Below are positions 1-5,062 of a stretch of 5,105 nucleotides of DNA, in pieces (position 1 is the stretch's first letter; every line of letters begins with the position of its first letter). This DNA comes from an uncultured Oscillospiraceae bacterium (GTDB taxonomy: Bacteria > Bacillota > Clostridia > Oscillospirales > Oscillospiraceae). The translations under genes were made by a program, and so were the position numbers. The DNA is taken from assembly GCA_900756715.1 (NCBI GenBank), contig CAAELC010000050.1, forward strand, positions 1 through 5,105, read 5' to 3'. Under the pieces are notes generated by a model that saw nothing but the letters and a program-made list of their open reading frames with translations, was not told the DNA's origin and made no database searches.

Positions 1-1
1 G

Positions 2-814
2 TCCTTCCGCAACGAGATCACCCCCGGCAACTTCACCTTCCGCACCCGGGAGTTTGAGCAGATGGAGCTGGAGTTCTTCTGCAAGCCTGGCACCGATCTA
101 GAGTGGTTCCAGTATTGGCGCACCTTCTGCCACAACTGGCTGCTGGGCATCGGCCTGAAGGACGAGAACCTGCGGCTGCGTGACCACGACCCCGAGGAGT
201 TGTGCTTCTACTCCAAGGCCACCACGGACTTTGAGTTCCTGTTCCCCTTCGGCTGGGGCGAGCTGTGGGGCGTGGCAGACCGCACCGACTACGACCTGAC
301 CCAGCATCAGAACACCTCCGGCAGGGATCTGACCTATTTTGATCCCGAAACCAACCAGCGGTACATCCCCTATGTGGTGGAGCCGTCTCTGGGCGTGGAG
401 CGCAGCGTGCTGGCGGTGCTGTGCGATGCCTACGATGAGGAAGTGGTTGGACAGGACAAGAGCGGCAAGGACGATGTGCGCGTGGTGCTGCACCTGCATC
501 CTGCTCTGGCTCCCTTCAAGGCTGCTGTGCTGCCCCTGAGCAAGAAGCTCAGCGAGCCGGCCATGAAGATTTATGAGGAACTGAGCAAGGAGTGGATGCT
601 GGACTTCGACGAGACCGGCTCCATCGGCAAGCGGTATCGCCGGGAGGACGAAGTGGGCACCCCCTTCTGCATCACTGTGGACTTTGACACGGTGGGCGAC
701 GCGGAAAAGGCTGGCGACAACTGCGTCACCGTCCGTGAGCGGGACACCATGGAGCAGGTGCGGGTTCCTATCAGTGAGTTGAAGGCGTATCTGACTGAAA
801 AGCTGGCCTATTGA
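2..814 (+). CDS. glyQS: Glycyl-tRNA synthetase, single-chain dimeric type, C-terminal part (5' end outside window)
   Basis: This class II enzyme attaches glycine to tRNA-Gly in the cytoplasm, using ATP. The reading frame is open from base 2, so the gene began upstream; an ATG at 62 is internal. The 270 visible residues are a little over half of the usual roughly 460. They open with class II motif 2 (FRNEI, then TREFEQMELEFF), continue with the glycine-specific segment GWGELWGVADRTDYDL, and reach motif 3 at EPSLGVERSVL (about 380-412). A C-terminal anticodon-binding domain follows (LHLHPALAPFKAAVLPL, then GTPFCITVDFDTV). The protein ends in the family-typical MEQVRVPISELKAYL tail, so the 3' end is intact. 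The last 21 codons and the sequence just beyond the stop are repeated downstream at 965-1063. The family is certain; the symbol glyS is used for the same gene in some genomes. Confidence 0.96.
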   Translation, partial: SFRNEITPGNFTFRTREFEQMELEFFCKPGTDLEWFQYWRTFCHNWLLGIGLKDENLRLRDHDPEELCFYSKATTDFEFLFPFGWGELWGVADRTDYDLTQHQNTSGRDLTYFDPETNQRYIPYVVEPSLGVERSVLAVLCDAYDEEVVGQDKSGKDDVRVVLHLHPALAPFKAAVLPLSKKLSEPAMKIYEELSKEWMLDFDETGSIGKRYRREDEVGTPFCITVDFDTVGDAEKAGDNCVTVRERDTMEQVRVPISELKAYLTEKLAY

Positions 815-846
815 TTATAGGACAGGGCGCAGCGCACCTGCTCCAT
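751..846 (+). repeat. Copy 1 of a 96-base direct repeat covering the glyQS gene end
   Basis: This block contains the last 21 codons of glyQS, its stop and 32 bases beyond. It recurs at 965-1063. By direct reading, 90 of 96 aligned bases are identical; the differences are one substitution (765), five adjacent bases (829-833) and a 3-base gap. Its two ends are inverted repeats of each other: 749-762 (ATGGAGCAGGTGCG) and 833-846 (CGCACCTGCTCCAT), 14 of 14 complementary. As this copy sits in the intact gene, it is probably the native one or a faithful replacement of it. Confidence 0.93.
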
Positions 847-879
847 GCTTCGCCGCTTTTGCGGCGTGTAAGCATTTTT
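845..879 (+). terminator. Likely rho-independent terminator of glyQS
   Basis: A GC-rich stem CGCCGC (851-856) / GCGGCG (861-866) with a TTTT loop is extended by ATGCTT (845-850) pairing with AAGCAT (870-875) across a 3-base bulge. Five T residues (875-879) follow. It lies 30 bases after the glyQS stop, where a terminator is expected. The outer pairs compete with the next hairpin (868-897), so the exact fold is uncertain. Confidence 0.65.
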
Positions 880-897
880 GCATGGCAAAAATCTTAC
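868..897. repeat. Inverted repeat (hairpin 2 of the intergenic array)
   Basis: ATTTTTGC (874-881) pairs perfectly with GCAAAAAT (885-892) around a 3-base loop, and GTAAG (868-872) pairs with CTTAC (893-897), leaving only C873 bulged. It overlaps the outer stem of the preceding terminator, so the two full structures exclude each other. No T-run follows on the plus strand. Confidence 0.7.
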
Positions 898-924
898 GGT
901 GGGGCGGATTCATTTCGCCCCACC
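898..924. repeat. Inverted repeat (hairpin 3 of the intergenic array)
   Basis: GGTGGGGCG (898-906) is perfectly complementary to CGCCCCACC (916-924), with a 9-base loop. It abuts hairpin 2 directly. There is no T-run on either side, so it does not look like a conventional terminator. Its role is unknown. Confidence 0.75.
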
Positions 925-941
925 ATGTATTGAATCAGGGG

Positions 942-967
942 TCCCCATGCAGCGGGCTGCATGGGGA
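942..967. repeat. Inverted repeat (hairpin 4, overlapping the start of repeat copy 2)
   Basis: TCCCCATGCAG (942-952) is perfectly complementary to CTGCATGGGGA (957-967), with a CGGG loop: 11 base pairs. Its right arm runs into the first bases of repeat copy 2 at 965, so the junction of the duplication lies inside a hairpin. Confidence 0.78.
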
Positions 968-1063
968 GCAGGTGCGGGCTCCTATCAGTGAGTTGAAGGC
1001 GTATCTGACTGCTGAAAAGCTGGCCTATTGATTATAGGACAGGGCATGCTGCACCTGCTCCAT
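965..1063 (+). repeat. Copy 2 of the glyQS-end direct repeat
   Basis: This 99-base copy of 751-846 starts 214 bases downstream of copy 1. It carries a 3-base insertion near 1011-1013, one C for T, and ATGCT (1046-1050) in place of GCAGC. It also has inverted ends: GGAGCAGGTGC (965-975) and GCACCTGCTCC (1051-1061). Upstream, similarity fades after a shared CATGG; downstream it stops at CCAT. Confidence 0.93.
966..1031 (+). pseudogene. Remnant of a glycyl-tRNA synthetase C-terminus
   Basis: Read in frame from 966, this stretch encodes EQVRAPISELKAYL, then TAEKLAY and a TGA stop, matching the last residues of the intact GlyRS with one Val-to-Ala change and one extra Ala. No start codon lies in frame nearby; the ATGs at 947 and 961 are in other frames. 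It is therefore a non-coding fragment. The changes preserve the reading frame, which suggests (inference) that it derives from a once functional gene end rather than from decay in place. Confidence 0.75.
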
Positions 1064-1102
1064 AACACCGGCATATTGACCGAACAAATACTACAGGACT
1101 GC

Positions 1103-1131
1103 GATGGCAGGCGGTAAAGCCGCCTGCCATC
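1103..1131 (+). other. Hairpin in the leader of the AlaX gene
   Basis: GATGGCAGGCGG (1103-1114) pairs perfectly with CCGCCTGCCATC (1120-1131) around the loop TAAAG: 12 base pairs. It ends 29 bases before the AlaX start and leaves the ribosome binding site free. No T-run follows, so it is not an evident terminator. It could stabilise or regulate the mRNA, or mark the end of the upstream intergenic element. No convincing promoter was found between 1064 and 1102; a TTGACC at 1076 lacks a good -10 partner. Confidence 0.6.
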
Positions 1132-1147
1132 TGTTACAACAGGAAGA

Positions 1148-1154
1148 AAGGAAG
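1148..1154 (+). promoter_or_regulatory. Ribosome binding site fixing the AlaX start
   Basis: AAGGAAG lies 6 bases before the ATG at 1161, and a second AGGAAG lies at 1141-1146. This favours 1161 over the in-frame ATG at 1104, which sits inside the leader hairpin and has no Shine-Dalgarno of its own. Confidence 0.8.
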
Positions 1155-1160
1155 AAACCC

Positions 1161-2309
1161 ATGGAGACCATCAAGCTATATTATCAGGATGCATTTATGC
1201 AGGAGTTTGACGCCGTGGTACTGGATTGCACGGCGGAGAAAAAGGGATTTCTGGTAACGCTGGACAGGACGGCCTTTTATCCGGAGGGCGGCGGACAGCC
1301 TGCCGATCACGGGACATTGGGCGGCGTACAGGTGCTGGATGTCTATGAAAAAGATGGAGTAATCCTGCACACCTGCAACAAGCCCCTGACGCCGGGTGAG
1401 AAAGTACACGGCGTTCTTGACTGGCAGAGGCGGTTTGACCACATGCAGCAGCATTCCGGCGAGCACATCGTCAGCGGAATGCTGTGCAGTACCTTTCACT
1501 GTGACAATGTGGGGTTCCACATGGGAACAGACACGGTAATCATCGACTACAACGCGGAAATTTCGTGGGAGCAGGTGCTGGAAATTGAAGCGCGGGCCAA
1601 TCAATATATCTGGGAAAACCATCCGTTTACAGCATTCTATCCTTCCCCGGAGGAACTGAAGGAGCTGCCCTATCGCAGCAAGAAGGAACTGACCGGGCCG
1701 GTGCGTATCACAACATTCCCCGGGGCCGATCTGTGCGCCTGCTGCGGCACCCATGTGAAGGAGAGCGGTCAGGTGGGACTGGTGAAGTTTCTTTCATGCC
1801 AGAAATTCCGGGATGGTGTGCGGCTGGAGCTGCTGTGCGGCAAGCGGGCGTTTGACTATCTGGCCATGAACTGGGAGCAGAACAGCGCTGTGGGGCGGAG
1901 CCTGTCCGTGAAGCCGGAGGGAACCACTGCAGCGGTAAGCCGGGTACTGGGTGAAATACAGCAGCTGAAGGAGCGATGCAAGGCTCTGGAGGAGGCACAT
2001 TTTTCCGCCATGGCGGGACAGCTGGCAGGGCAGGGAGATGTGCTGCTGGTGCTGGAGGAAATGAGCAGCGACAGTCTGCGGCGGCTGTGCGACGCCGTAA
2101 GCCAGACCTGCGGCGGGCGATGCGCCGCCTTTGCAGGAAGCGGAACGCGGTACCAGTACGCCATCATTGCTCCGGGACAGGACATCCGGGATTTGGTAAA
2201 GGCGCTGAACAGCACGCTATCCGGCCGGGGCGGCGGACGGGACGGCTTTGCCCAAGGAAGCGTGCAGGCCGGTGAAGCAGAGATCCGGGCGTTTTTTGCA
2301 GGCGTGTGA
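1161..2309 (+). CDS. AlaX-type alanyl-tRNA editing protein, long form with C-terminal DHHA1-like domain
   Basis: This is a trans-editing hydrolase that clears mischarged tRNA-Ala (Ser- or Gly-tRNA-Ala in characterised members) in the cytoplasm, backing up alanyl-tRNA synthetase, of which it is a free-standing relative. The 382-residue protein has an N-terminal beta-barrel region with the family signature TAFYPEGGGQPADHG (37-51). The zinc-site HxxxH follows (HSGEH, His98 and His102), then the second zinc half CCGTHV (Cys194, His198; aligned with CGGTHV of AlaRS). A helical, coiled-coil-like linker spans about 255-285. The C-terminal domain contains a glycine-rich GRGGGRDGFAQGS (355-367), typical of the DHHA1/C-Ala region. 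All expected zinc ligands are present, so it should be active. An extra Cys at 192 and one at 195 give a CACC cluster. It lies downstream of glyQS, with the terminator and repeats between them. Family certain; exact substrate not decidable. Confidence 0.93.
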   Translation: METIKLYYQDAFMQEFDAVVLDCTAEKKGFLVTLDRTAFYPEGGGQPADHGTLGGVQVLDVYEKDGVILHTCNKPLTPGEKVHGVLDWQRRFDHMQQHSGEHIVSGMLCSTFHCDNVGFHMGTDTVIIDYNAEISWEQVLEIEARANQYIWENHPFTAFYPSPEELKELPYRSKKELTGPVRITTFPGADLCACCGTHVKESGQVGLVKFLSCQKFRDGVRLELLCGKRAFDYLAMNWEQNSAVGRSLSVKPEGTTAAVSRVLGEIQQLKERCKALEEAHFSAMAGQLAGQGDVLLVLEEMSSDSLRRLCDAVSQTCGGRCAAFAGSGTRYQYAIIAPGQDIRDLVKALNSTLSGRGGGRDGFAQGSVQAGEAEIRAFFAGV

Positions 2310-2330
2310 GCTATTGTGCATTTAGCTTGA

Positions 2331-2381
2331 GAAAAGTGACCGTAAAAGTGGAAAATTTCACTTTTACGGTCTTTTCTTTTT
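2331..2381 (+). terminator. Strong rho-independent terminator after AlaX
   Basis: GACCGTAAAAGTG (2338-2350) is perfectly complementary to CACTTTTACGGTC (2359-2371) around an 8-base loop. GAAAA (2331-2335) can add further pairs with TTTTC (2372-2376) across a 2-base bulge. TTTTT (2377-2381) follows. It starts 22 bases after the AlaX stop and separates that gene from the pump promoter. Confidence 0.9.
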
Positions 2382-2391
2382 AAAATATTCA

Positions 2392-2400
2392 TGATATACT
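2392..2400 (+). promoter_or_regulatory. Extended -10 promoter of the MATE gene
   Basis: TGATATACT combines the TG extension with a TATACT -10 box (2395-2400), one base from consensus. The -35 position 17 bases upstream (2372-2377, TTTTCT) matches TTGACA at only three places and lies in the terminator's T-tract, which fits an extended -10 promoter that needs little -35. The predicted start near 2407 gives a leader of about 60 bases. Confidence 0.6.
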
Positions 2401-2455
2401 AAGAAATTGTGCAGCAGTATAAATCATTTTTCTGCCTTGTGGCAAAACGGAAAAG

Positions 2456-2460
2456 AAGGA
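2456..2460 (+). promoter_or_regulatory. Ribosome binding site fixing the MATE start
   Basis: AAGGA, within AAGAAGGA, is 6 bases before the ATG at 2467. This selects 2467 over the in-frame TTG at 2407, which lies at the predicted transcription start and cannot have a leader-borne Shine-Dalgarno. Confidence 0.8.
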
Positions 2461-2466
2461 ACAAAA

Positions 2467-3867
2467 ATGCAAAACGAAAACAAATTGGGCGTTATGCCCA
2501 TCAGCAAACTGATCTGGAACATGTCGCTGCCGATCATCGCCTCTATGCTGGTGCAGGCACTGTACAACATTGTGGACAGTATGTTCGTCTCCTGGGTCAG
2601 TGAGGAGGCTCTGACCGCCGTTTCGCTGGCCTTTCCGGCACAAAACCTGATGATCAGTCTGGCCAGCGGCACCGCCGTGGGCGTAAATGCCCTGATGGGG
2701 CGCGCTCTTGGTGCAAAGCAGCAGGAACGAGCCAACACGGTAGCTGAAAACGGCATCTTTCTGGCCTTTGTGGGCTTTGCGCTATGCTGTATTCTGGGCT
2801 TGACCTGCTCGGATCTGTTTTTCCGCAGCCAGACGCAGGTGGAAAGCATCATACAGCAGGGCAACAGCTATCTGCGCATTGTGATGGGGCTGTCCGCCGG
2901 TATCTTCGGGCAGATGATGCTGGAGCGGCTGTTGCAGGGCACCGGGCACTCCCTTTACTCCATGTATACACAGGGCACCGGCGCCATTGTGAACATTGTG
3001 CTGGACCCGGTATTTATCTTCGTATTCAAAATGGGCGTAGCCGGAGCAGCCATCGCAACCGTTATCGGGCAGTTCTGTGGGTGCATTTTCGCACTGTTTC
3101 TGAATCTGAAAAAGAACCCCGAGCTGCAGCTCCATTTCAAGGGATTCCGGCCCAACGGCCGCATGATCCGGGATATTTACGCCATCGGCCTGCCGTCTGT
3201 GATTATGATGGCCATTGGCTCGGTGATGACCTTCCTGATGAACAAGATTCTGATCGTATACCACTCAGCCCACGAAACAGCAGCTGCGGCCTTTGGCATT
3301 TACTTCAAGCTGAACAGTTTCATTTTTATGCCTGTATTTGGCCTGAACAACGGCGTGGTACCCATCATTGCCTACAACTACGGCGCGCAGCAGCGCCTGC
3401 GAATGCAGGAGACCATCAAGCGCAGTGCGCTTTACGCATCCGCCATTATGTTTATCGGCATGGCGGTCTTTCTGACCATTCCCAGCACACTACTGAAAAT
3501 TTTCAATTCCTCTGCCACCATGGACGCAGTGGCGATTCCCGCTCTGCGGATCATCTCCCTCAGCTTTTGCATGGCGGGAGCCTCTATTGCATTGGGCGGC
3601 TGCTTCCAGGCTATGGGAAAATCCATGTACTCCATGATCGTGTCCATCATCCGGCAGCTGGTTCTTCTGATTCCCATTGCTTATGTGCTGGCCCGGATTG
3701 GCGCCGCCACAGGACAGGAAAATCTGGTATGGTGGTGCTATCCCTCTGCAGAGGTGGTATCCCTGCTTGTGACGCTGGTGTTTTACCGGCATCTGCGCAA
3801 AACCATGATCTGCAAAATTCCCCTGCAGGGGCCGCAGTCTCCGGATTCTGCCAACGCGGACATCTAA
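2467..3867 (+). CDS. MATE-family multidrug/cation antiporter (MepA-like)
   Basis: This is an inner-membrane efflux pump; MATE proteins exchange Na+ or H+ for cationic drugs or metabolites. The 466-residue length and about 12 hydrophobic segments in two homologous halves are typical. The first half starts with LIWNMSLPIIASMLVQALYN (about 15-34), then VDSMFVSWVSEEALTAVSLA and GTAVGVNALMGRALG, as in the MepA/MATE-like group of Bacillota. The second half starts around residue 233 with MIRDIYAIGLPSVIMMAIGS and includes FGLNNGVVPIIAYNYGAQ, the counterpart of the first-half motif. The hydrophilic inter-half loop is about 210-235. There is no cleavable signal peptide; a short polar tail ends the protein. 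It is flanked by terminators on both sides and so is transcribed alone. No regulator gene (for example MarR) is adjacent in the window, so the substrate cannot be guessed. Family certain. Confidence 0.95.
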   Translation: MQNENKLGVMPISKLIWNMSLPIIASMLVQALYNIVDSMFVSWVSEEALTAVSLAFPAQNLMISLASGTAVGVNALMGRALGAKQQERANTVAENGIFLAFVGFALCCILGLTCSDLFFRSQTQVESIIQQGNSYLRIVMGLSAGIFGQMMLERLLQGTGHSLYSMYTQGTGAIVNIVLDPVFIFVFKMGVAGAAIATVIGQFCGCIFALFLNLKKNPELQLHFKGFRPNGRMIRDIYAIGLPSVIMMAIGSVMTFLMNKILIVYHSAHETAAAAFGIYFKLNSFIFMPVFGLNNGVVPIIAYNYGAQQRLRMQETIKRSALYASAIMFIGMAVFLTIPSTLLKIFNSSATMDAVAIPALRIISLSFCMAGASIALGGCFQAMGKSMYSMIVSIIRQLVLLIPIAYVLARIGAATGQENLVWWCYPSAEVVSLLVTLVFYRHLRKTMICKIPLQGPQSPDSANADI

Positions 3868-3896
3868 CCTTTTATCAAACGCCCTCTCAGAGAGGA

Positions 3897-3925
3897 AAAA
3901 GCGCAGGCCGGTGGCCTGCGCTTTT
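3897..3925. terminator. Bidirectional terminator between the MATE gene and nadE
   Basis: GCGCAGGCC (3901-3909) pairs perfectly with GGCCTGCGC (3913-3921) over a GGT loop. AAAA (3897-3900) and TTTT (3922-3925) extend the stem and supply a U-tract for transcripts from either side. It lies 29 bases past the MATE stop and about 50 bases past the nadE stop on the other strand, so it serves both convergent genes. A small 5-bp repeat (CCTCT/AGAGG, 3883-3895) lies beside it. Confidence 0.92.
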
Positions 3926-3973
3926 CTATATTTCTATCATTCGGAATCGCCATGGCTCCCCCCCTGAGGCAGG

Positions 3974-4744
3974 TTATTTATAGTAGACAGTCTCGTCTTC
4001 CAATGCCATAGGCAGGCCGTTATGATACACAGGAATGGTACCGAATTTAAAGCGGCTGTCTGCATGCTTGCGGTCGATCTGCTTTTTGATTTCCGGGTCA
4101 CAGACACCGCGACGCACATACTCATTGACGGCATGGTAAGTAAAGCCCAGATTGTCCTCGTCCGTAAGACCGGTAAGACCGTCGGACGGGGGCTTGATGA
4201 GGAAACGCTCCGGCAGGGCAAGGGCACGGCCAAGGGCGATGACCTCCTCGGTGGTGTACATGCCAAGAGGTGAAAAAGCACCGGCGCTGTCGCCATAAAT
4301 GGTGCAGTAGCCCACCCAGTCCTCAGACAGGTTGGAAGTATTGATTACGGTGCCGCCGGGCAGAGACTGGGCCACGGCATAAAGCGTGGCCATACGCACG
4401 CGGGAGGGCAGATTCACACGGGTCTGGCGGCTGATAGAAAGGCCCTGCGCCTGCATCTCTTTCAAAACACCCTGCACGGCGTCATGAATGTTGATGGTGC
4501 AGTGGGGAATCTGCAAATGCTCCACCAGTGCCTGAGAGTAATCAATATCCGGCTGGTGTCCGTCGGGCATCAGCACGCCATATACATTTTCCCGGCCATA
4601 AGCCGCTACGGACAAAGCCGCTACGGTGGAGCTATCTTTCCCGCCGGAAATGCCGATGACAGCGGTTTTTCCGTGACACTGGGTCATTTGCTGGTTCATC
4701 CATTCCAGCAGCCCTGCAAGCTGCAGCTGCGCGTTAAATTCCAT
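3974..4744 (-). CDS. nadE: NAD synthase, ammonia-dependent type
   Basis: This cytoplasmic enzyme makes NAD from deamido-NAD (nicotinate adenine dinucleotide) and ATP, the last step of NAD biosynthesis. The 256 residues hold only the synthetase domain. The PP-loop GISGGKDSST is at 31-40. NLPSRVRMATLY (111-122) matches the conserved NI.AR.RM region. NTSNLSEDWVGYCTIYGDSAG (135-155) corresponds to the usual GTxNKSE..xGYxTxYGD region, and KPPSDGLTGLTDEDNLGFTY (184-203) to the K.PSA.L...QTDEDELG region. There is no N-terminal nitrilase/glutaminase domain, so free ammonia should be the nitrogen donor unless a partner supplies it. Length is normal for the NH3 type. The start at 4744 is set by a perfect Shine-Dalgarno; an upstream in-frame ATG at 4816 would add 24 residues unlike the family. 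It converges on the MATE gene and appears monocistronic. Confidence 0.94.
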   Translation of the reverse strand: MEFNAQLQLAGLLEWMNQQMTQCHGKTAVIGISGGKDSSTVAALSVAAYGRENVYGVLMPDGHQPDIDYSQALVEHLQIPHCTINIHDAVQGVLKEMQAQGLSISRQTRVNLPSRVRMATLYAVAQSLPGGTVINTSNLSEDWVGYCTIYGDSAGAFSPLGMYTTEEVIALGRALALPERFLIKPPSDGLTGLTDEDNLGFTYHAVNEYVRRGVCDPEIKKQIDRKHADSRFKFGTIPVYHNGLPMALEDETVYYK

Positions 4745-4752
4745 GTGAGAAG

Positions 4753-4760
4753 CCTCCTTA
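4753..4760 (-). promoter_or_regulatory. Perfect Shine-Dalgarno of nadE
   Basis: On the minus strand TAAGGAGG lies 8 bases before the ATG at 4744. It decides the nadE start against the in-frame ATG at 4816. Confidence 0.92.
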
Positions 4761-4777
4761 TGCCTTTGCATGGGGCT

Positions 4778-4806
4778 ATTGTACGGCAAACCGGAGAAAA
4801 ATGCAA
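4778..4806 (-). promoter_or_regulatory. Probable sigma-A promoter of nadE
   Basis: On the minus strand, TTGCAT (4806-4801) and TACAAT (4783-4778) are separated by exactly 17 bases. The -10 is one base from consensus; the -35 keeps TTG. Transcription would start near 4771, just ahead of the Shine-Dalgarno, leaving a leader of under 30 bases. It also argues against translation from the upstream ATG at 4816, which would lie outside the transcript. Confidence 0.55.
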
Positions 4807-4906
4807 GAGCACGCAAAAAGCACTTTGAGAAATTCCTGCACTTCTTTCAGAGTATTTCGCGGGAAAAGGCCGGTTAAAAGCTTGCTCTTTTTGCAATGAG
4901 TGCAGG

Positions 4907-4937
4907 AAAAAGGCCCGGCCCTCTGGCCGGGCCTTTT
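4907..4937. terminator. Bidirectional rho-independent terminator
   Basis: GGCCCGGCC (4912-4920) pairs perfectly with GGCCGGGCC (4925-4933) around CTCT, flanked by AAAAA (4907-4911) and TTTT (4934-4937). The U-tract is longer for leftward transcripts. As no gene lies between nadE and this hairpin, the likely client is a leftward transcript entering from the right edge. It also insulates the nadE promoter. Confidence 0.85.
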
Positions 4938-4972
4938 CCCGTGTGTTTGTTAGGAGAGAGAGAAAATCACAT

Positions 4973-4988
4973 AAAGAACGAGTTCTTT
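4973..4988. promoter_or_regulatory. Palindrome, possible operator
   Basis: AAAGAACGAGTTCTTT is two perfect 7-base arms around GA. Its core GAAC-N2-GTTC resembles the Gram-positive LexA box, but that box has a 4-base spacer, so LexA is not claimed. It may bind some dimeric regulator or may be chance. Confidence 0.3.
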
Positions 4989-5031
4989 TGTATGCTTGTA
5001 TCTTACTTTGTAAAGATGGCGAAATCATGAA

Positions 5032-5057
5032 GTTCAGGTGAACAATTTGTGAACAAT
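5032..5057. repeat. Phased direct repeat with overlapping inverted repeat
   Basis: GTGAACAAT occurs at 5038-5046 and again at 5049-5057, a period of 11 bases, about one helical turn. GTTCA (5032-5036) and TGAAC (5039-5043) form an inverted repeat overlapping the first copy. This layout suits a protein-binding site, but no promoter or adjacent start codon supports a role. Confidence 0.4.
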
Positions 5058-5062
5058 CCAAT

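Larger units (their letters stand above)
4745..5062. other. Intergenic stretch without a confident gene
   Basis: Besides the nadE promoter and binding site, this region holds a GC-rich bidirectional terminator (4907-4937), a palindrome (4973-4988) and a direct repeat (5038-5057). The part right of about 4955 is clearly more AT-rich than the genes. A long leftward frame (5103-4696) runs straight through the terminator hairpin and into nadE and shows no recognisable protein, so it is not called. Scattered complementary segments at 4803-4908 are described under findings. Confidence 0.6.

Noticed and set aside
1104..1160. N-terminal extension of AlaX from the ATG at 1104
   Set aside because: The added residues are encoded by a perfect hairpin and lack family similarity, and the good ribosome binding site points to 1161.
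1064..1160. T-box riboswitch ahead of AlaX
   Set aside because: The leader is too short, and no T-box core sequence or terminator/antiterminator pair is visible.
1568..1578. A fifth occurrence of GGAGCAGGTGC, inside AlaX
   Set aside because: It is in frame coding sequence for Glu-Gln-Val, has no inverted partner nearby and no further similarity to the repeat, so codon usage explains it.
2784..3983. 399-residue plus-strand frame overlapping the MATE gene
   Set aside because: It is a shadow frame of the MATE gene; its composition (rich in His, Arg, Ala, Gly) and lack of hydrophobic segments or motifs are typical of out-of-frame translation.
4973..4988. LexA (SOS) box
   Set aside because: The GAAC and GTTC half-sites are separated by 2 bases rather than the 4 of the Gram-positive LexA box, and no SOS gene is nearby.
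5037..5056. DnaA-box-like sequences suggesting a replication origin
   Set aside because: On the minus strand TTGTTCACA differs from TTATNCACA by one base and the neighbouring copy by two; there is no cluster, AT-rich unwinding array or dnaA/dnaN gene.
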